Assembly (NCBI GenBank): GCA_021292105.1
Contig: CM037864.1
Span: 41,654,514 to 41,718,513 of the forward strand
Origin: Anadara kagoshimensis
Lineage: Eukaryota > Mollusca > Bivalvia > Arcoida > Arcidae
Direction: 5' to 3'
DNA: 64,000 bases
The notes beneath the pieces are model-generated. The model did not search any database, had not been told where the DNA came from, and worked only from the letters and a program-made list of their open reading frames with translations. The position numbers and the translations under genes were made by a program. Positions 61,001 to 64,000 of this stretch are shown here, in pieces. Numbering within the stretch: position 1 is the first letter of the stretch; every line of letters starts with the position of its first letter.

Positions 61001-63678
61001 TTTTTCACACAATATCTTCAGTTTACTTTGATAATATACAAAATGTATAGGAGTGTGGTAGTATATGTATTACAAACATTGAATCTCACTAGGACAGAAA
61101 GGACAGAACCTAGCAGGGGAGATTTTCAATTAACTTACCACCGACCATTGATAGTTTTCTCCAGAAACTTTGACTTCCTTCACCCTTCTCTAACTTTCCA
61201 GAATTCAAATACAATTATGACAGAATCTTGGTTACAATGTATGCTGCAAGTATAAGTATTACTAGGATTTTAAAGGTGAACTGGGGGTGTTGGTTATGGT
61301 CCAGGGGGAGGGGTTTAGGTGAGAAAATATCATATGTAGGGAAAATGCCATAAAAAAATCTTTGTTTTACAAAGAATAAAGTTTTGATAAATAAAGCTAT
61401 TTGATAAACAGACTTAATACATCTTATTATGTGTACACTAATGTTCTACATGTTTTTGTATTATTTATTTTTCATATTTTAATTCTTCTTTTAGTCATGT
61501 AATGTTCCAGCCTGTGGATTTGATGTCGGAGACTGTGGAACTTCAAATTATAATAAACTTCATCAGTTAGATTTATTAAAGAATACCACTCATTACACAC
61601 TTCCTTCAGGTTAGTTCAATACTCTGTCACTAAAAAACAATAGATAATGAATTGAGGAGTAGTAGAGTAATGAAATTTTGTGCCTTTGTCAAGATTCTTT
61701 CACTTATGTTGAGGTGGTCAGTTCTGGCACTCTGGTTTCCCTGAGAAAACCATCAGGTTTTTGCAAATGAACTTGTTGCAAAACATAATATTGATAGCAG
61801 ATGTGGACAAACATTCTCACACTAGGATCTATTCTGATTAGGATTGAGTTTAGTTGAGAAACTTGTGACTTGTTAGAATTTAAACAGAATTTATAAAAAC
61901 AAATAAGTTACAATTCTTGTAAAAAAAATTAATACACAAGTTTTTGAAATGCAAAAATTAAAACATTATCCATTTTGTTAAGGTTATACATGTATATATT
62001 TATAATCAAAATTATTTTCTTTCAATAAAGTAAAGTTGATATACTCCATAGATTTATGAAGTAGGTAAGTAACTTTACATAAATCCATGACCTATTAGTA
62101 TATTAAAAAGGATGTAATTAGCCTTTGTCATTCATGCATTGCAATAGAAATTGTGTTATTTGTAAACAGAGTTTCTGGATGAGCTAAATATAATTTGGCT
62201 GTTCTAGATCTGTCTTTTGTGTAATCCAGACAAAAAGTGTGAAAACATTGTAGTTTAAAGATATCCATCTTTTGAATTTTATAAAATTCAAAATATGAAA
62301 GATTTTGAATATAAGGAATAAAATTATATTTATTGTTCTTCAGGCTGGTACTGTCTTTCAGGAATAACAAATTACATGCATAATTTGGTATTCCTGGCTG
62401 TTTTCATACAAGCCTGAAGAACAAAAAAAAAACATTATTTCATTCCTTCAATGAATATTTTGCCATATTAGGGATTTTAAAAATTTCATGTTTTGTCTTG
62501 ACATATTTCAGGTGAAATTATGGGATATTTCAATTTGTCATCTCTGTTAAGAGACAAGGGTTCAGTCAATTCTGCATCATACAGAAAGTCTGACGTCATC
62601 AGAGTAGCAACAGTGGCTCAGAAGTTCAAGGTCATGACCTTTATTTTATATCCAGGTCATAATGCAACAGTTTTGACCTTCCAGTTAAAATATCATCTCC
62701 AGAATGCATCAAATATGCTAACGGTAAGATTATCATCATATCATGTAGATTTCTTTTTCTGCAGAATACATGTACTTGTGCATTTTAGCTTTAGAAAAGG
62801 GAAATGACTGGACAATTCTATTCGCCAAAAAGATGAAGTATAATTTATTTTCACTACTGAACCAATTAAATTATTGCTTCTGGTCCAGTAGACCTGTAAT
62901 ACTCTTGTGTAAATTGTCAACACATTCAAATCGTGTGAAAAAAGGTGATTAACTTGTCTTGGCCTAATAATGTTAATGGTTACTGGTCGCAGGCTGGTAC
63001 TTAAACTGAAGCTCAAAAAGTTGAGTGTCTGAACTGAACTATTGTAATAGTACAGTAAATTAAAACGGAAAAACATATATATGAAGAAATATTTTTAGAA
63101 TGGTAGTTGATTGGTTTAGACTGCTTTCACTTAACATTAAGTTCAATAAATGAATGGTTTCAGCAGTACAAGGCATTATTTTTTACAAAAAAATTTGACT
63201 TCTTGAACTTTCTCAAGACAGATACTTATGATCCCCAAATGAAGTTGGGGTCATATAGTGTTAACTTCATTTCTTCTGCAAACACTTTTTCTGCCAATTC
63301 TCTCAAAAACTCCTGAACATATTTTTATGGAACTTATGGTATTTTGATCATGTACTTGGTTGAAAAACATGGATTTCTCAGAATTTTGGGGTTTGTTAAG
63401 CAGACAAATGAAATGACATCCCATTTCAGTTATAAATTGTTTTACTTTTTACATGTGTTAAGTGAAGAGGGGCTAAAGTGTAGGATTAAAATGAAATTTA
63501 TTTGATTCATTGATTCATTCCAGATAAACTTTACACTAAGTGTGGACACCAAACTTAAGAAATTAGAAAATACAACAGCAGATACTGTGGTGGTAGACAA
63601 GAAAAATAAGACAGTAATCAATGCCACACAAGATTTAGCAGAGACTTATGTTGTATATGATGTACCTGAAGATAAACA
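40315..63678 (+). CDS. GNPTAB: GNPTAB, GlcNAc-1-phosphotransferase alpha/beta precursor (partial, 3' end outside window)
   Basis: Sixteen exons, 652 codons so far: 40315-40440, 41451-41536, 44408-44527, 48648-48847, 49757-49824, 54243-54374, 55200-55274, 56250-56321, 56838-57017, 57534-57704, 58278-58401, 59345-59410, 60662-60717, 61495-61609, 62512-62723, 63524-63678. Human protein is 1256 aa, so roughly half is here and the alpha/beta cleavage region lies beyond. Features: LSHRYG plus an N-terminal membrane anchor (about 18-38); Stealth motif [14 protein letters not shown] (76-89); [20 protein letters not shown] (297-316) and [23 protein letters not shown]; two LNR (Notch-like) modules, the first at about 417-452 (GYCDKACNN...GGDCSG), the second at 474-507 (CNKGCANSW...GFDVGDCG). 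In the Golgi this enzyme transfers GlcNAc-phosphate to mannose of lysosomal hydrolases. All exon phases agree. Introns carry a 2.2-kb TTAA element, a TA-flanked foldback element, a hAT remnant and two exon-edge minisatellites. Confidence 0.95.
41616..43846. mobile_element. 2.23-kb non-autonomous DNA transposon with TTAA-bounded inverted ends
   Basis: The left end AGGTCGCCGGTCACCAAAA and right end (reverse complement AGGTCACCGGTCACCAAAT) form 19-bp inverted termini with two mismatches. Both are bounded by TTAA (41612-41615, 43847-43850). The interior is very AT-rich with ATTT, ATT and ATC microsatellites and no transposase-like frame. TTAA targeting recalls piggyBac, but the termini do not start CCC. 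Because TTTAAA is palindromic, a TA or TTTAAA duplication is equally possible. It fills most of GNPTAB intron 2. Confidence 0.75.
44095..44335 (-). mobile_element. tRNA-derived SINE (family B)
   Basis: Left end TTTTTTGTTCCAGTCAAGAA, interior ACCTGAGTGTTTGGAGAAAA, right end CACCACTAAGCCACCAAGC as reversed head. It ends about 70 bp before GNPTAB exon 3. Confidence 0.7.
45832..46648. mobile_element. ~820-bp foldback-type element with arrays of TACGAAATGG motifs
   Basis: It begins GTCATTTCGTACCATGACC and ends GGTCATGGTACGAAATGAC, a perfect inverted terminus of about 28 bp, bounded by TA on both sides. The left arm holds about nine TTTCGTACCAT motifs in one orientation. The right arm holds about eight ATGGTACGAAAT motifs in the other, plus one reversed. 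The middle is AT-rich with a CT run near 46062-46092. No transposase is visible. The structure fits a TA-targeting non-autonomous element with subterminal repeats. It lies in GNPTAB intron 3. Confidence 0.8.
46965..47075. repeat. ~33-bp tandem repeat (3 copies)
   Basis: TCTCACTTTTAACAAGTTTT with T-rich spacers repeats three times in GNPTAB intron 3. Confidence 0.75.
47909..48283. repeat. Long homopyrimidine tract
   Basis: About 375 bp composed almost only of C and T on the + strand with few purine interruptions, in GNPTAB intron 3 about 360 bp upstream of exon 4. The long open frames on both strands across it are composition artefacts. Confidence 0.85.
50109..54242 (+). repeat. 67-bp minisatellite (~62 copies) built from the GNPTAB exon 6 acceptor
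   Basis: Each unit is ACAAGTGATTGGACARTACA, CAACAGTATTYTGATGTCAG, ACATTATTATTTTRTRTTTA, TTTTCAG: that is, the first ~50 bp of exon 6 followed by its polypyrimidine tract and AG. The array occupies about 4.1 kb of the 4.4-kb intron 5 and ends exactly at the true acceptor (AG at 54241-54242). Units differ mostly at three or four recurring positions, and a few have small deletions (for example a 64-bp unit near 50176). Because 67 is not a multiple of 3, exon-frame reading from a decoy meets TGA in the next unit (GAC AAG TGA). Confidence 0.95.
55488..55673. repeat. Near-perfect ~90-bp inverted repeat (hairpin MITE) in GNPTAB intron 7
   Basis: The left arm contains AAATCTCAACCTGAGTTCTA and ATATATTTGGTCTAGAA. 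The right arm contains their reverse complements in order, with the centre near 55579. The outer ends GATGCAAGAA and TTCTTGCACC also pair. Transcribed in either direction it would fold into a long hairpin. Confidence 0.9.
55893..56100 (+). mobile_element. SINE (family B), plus orientation
   Basis: The head TGGCCTAGTGGTCTAAAGCA and CCTAGGTTCAAATTTCACTC is tRNA-like. The tail reads GGGATTAAACACCATCACTC. It lies in GNPTAB intron 7. Confidence 0.7.
56380..56590 (+). mobile_element. SINE (family D), plus orientation, partial
   Basis: CACATTGCTGGGGTCCATCC and CTACCAAATGAATG are the reverse complement of the body of the 17040-17335 element. The head is not clear. It lies in GNPTAB intron 8. Confidence 0.5.
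57780..58065 (+). mobile_element. SINE (family A/B-like), plus orientation
   Basis: A tRNA-like head CAGTTGGTAGTGTCTTAATG with TTTGGGTCCAAACCCTGG, and a tail AAGTGAAATATTCTTGACCA that is the reverse complement of the left ends of the minus-oriented copies. It lies in GNPTAB intron 10. Confidence 0.65.
58402..58990 (+). repeat. Minisatellite built from the 3' half and donor of the GNPTAB LNR1 exon
   Basis: After the true donor (58402), a short array of about 30-bp GGTTACTGTGACTGGTGACA units is followed by five copies of the exon's GYCDKACN(N)[11 protein letters not shown] segment plus donor-like sequence. Copies alternate between two types with periods 90 and 87, giving a 177-bp dimer; starts are 58581, 58671, 58758, 58848 and about 58935. 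Three copies keep CAGGTAG donors; two read CATGTAGG instead. The array frame stays open from 58561 to 58971. The copies lack the first half of an LNR and any obvious acceptor, so they look like intronic duplicates rather than added domains. Confidence 0.85.
59808..60628 (+). mobile_element. hAT-like element remnant carrying a zinc-finger fragment
   Basis: The ends CAGGGGTTGAAAATTCTTC and GAAAAATTTTCAACCCCTG are inverted repeats starting CAGGG, as in hAT transposons. No clean 8-bp target duplication is visible. Inside, 60103-60441 is one reading frame (112 codons) broken by a TAA at 60247-60249. It encodes [20 protein letters not shown] and [20 protein letters not shown], the zinc-finger type seen at the N terminus of hAT-derived proteins such as ZNF862/KIAA1586 relatives. 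The catalytic domain is absent. It lies in GNPTAB intron 12. Confidence 0.7.
60103..60441 (+). pseudogene. hAT-derived TTF/BED-like zinc-finger fragment, nonsense-broken
   Basis: The frame from ATG 60103 reads [12 protein letters not shown], then SSGEKRKF and LFQQSWVD. It stops at TAA (60247), where relatives usually have Glu before FPWV, then continues [10 protein letters not shown] to a TGA at 60439. The CRYC and H...H/C pairs of the finger remain. It is a remnant of transposon coding sequence, not part of GNPTAB. Confidence 0.65.
61672..61860 (-). mobile_element. SINE (family B), degraded
   Basis: TTTTGTGCCTTTGTCAAGATT at the left (shown here within the first 21 bp), GGTGGTCAGTTCTGGCAC and CACACTAGGATCTATTCTGA match the family B body; the head is lost. 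It lies in GNPTAB intron 14. Confidence 0.6.
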
Positions 63679-64000
63679 GTAAGTAGAGATTGTATAAAAT
63701 ACTACACACTGGTGGAAGTTCATATGGTTAACCTAATTTGTCAGTTTCAGAGGTTTTACTTTGCTTTGGGATTGTAATTTAGACATGGATGAGTATGTTT
63801 GTTTTTTATTTCAACAAATTTTGTTTGTTAATTGTTGAAAATTGAAAACTCCTAGAACACTCCAAGTCAAACTCCCATGTGTAATGCACCAGGAGTATGG
63901 GACTTCAAAGTCCCATGTACTTGAAATTATGGACTTTAGAGAACTGGTACTATGGATACTGACAATTACCTTAACTTTCTATTATTTAATTTGTTACTTG

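Noticed and set aside
1..64000. Functional tRNA genes
   Set aside because: All tRNA-like segments seen are diverged heads of SINEs, followed by SINE bodies or tails, without a complete cloverleaf.

Overview
The window is animal nuclear DNA: AT-rich, with small exons in long introns, GT-AG splice sites, many tRNA-derived SINEs, TA- and TTAA-flanked transposon remnants, microsatellites and large minisatellites. Protein matches and the style of repeats (SINEs with bivalve/gastropod-like heads, recurrent 'AAGGGAGATAA' motifs) suggest a mollusc, most likely a bivalve. The species call is inference only.

Three protein-coding genes can be traced exon by exon. (1) A PHF13/PHF23-type PHD-finger gene on the + strand, coding exons 11377-22145. 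(2) A complete AATF/Che-1 (yeast Bfr2) orthologue on the - strand, 14 coding exons from 40021 down to 29497, predicted 567 aa. (3) The first 16 coding exons of GNPTAB (GlcNAc-1-phosphotransferase alpha/beta precursor, Stealth family) on the + strand from 40315, running off the right edge after 63678. PHF13/23 and AATF converge. AATF and GNPTAB are head to head with only 293 bp between start codons, so they probably share a bidirectional promoter. I traced codon phase across every junction of all three genes and the phases agree. The roles span histone-mark reading, ribosome biogenesis and lysosomal enzyme targeting; I see no shared pathway.

Layout: 1-11.3 kb intergenic, repeats only (MITE, SINE, 48-bp satellite, TTTA and TTTTA arrays); 11.3-22.1 kb PHF13/23 with a 5.9-kb intron full of transposon remnants; 22.1-29.5 kb the 3' flanks of two convergent genes plus two SINEs; 29.5-40.0 kb AATF; 40.0-40.3 kb shared promoter; 40.3-64 kb GNPTAB.

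The most striking observation is a recurring architecture. At three separate exons in two genes, a minisatellite has been built out of the exon edge itself. GNPTAB exon 6 is preceded by about 62 copies of a 67-bp unit made of its own polypyrimidine tract, AG and the first ~50 bp of the exon. AATF exon 7 is preceded by six decoy copies of a 72-bp unit of the same design. The LNR exon 11 of GNPTAB is followed by 90/87-bp copies of its 3' half plus donor site. In the cases I checked, read-through from a decoy meets an early stop, so the true site must be chosen from an array of near-identical competitors.
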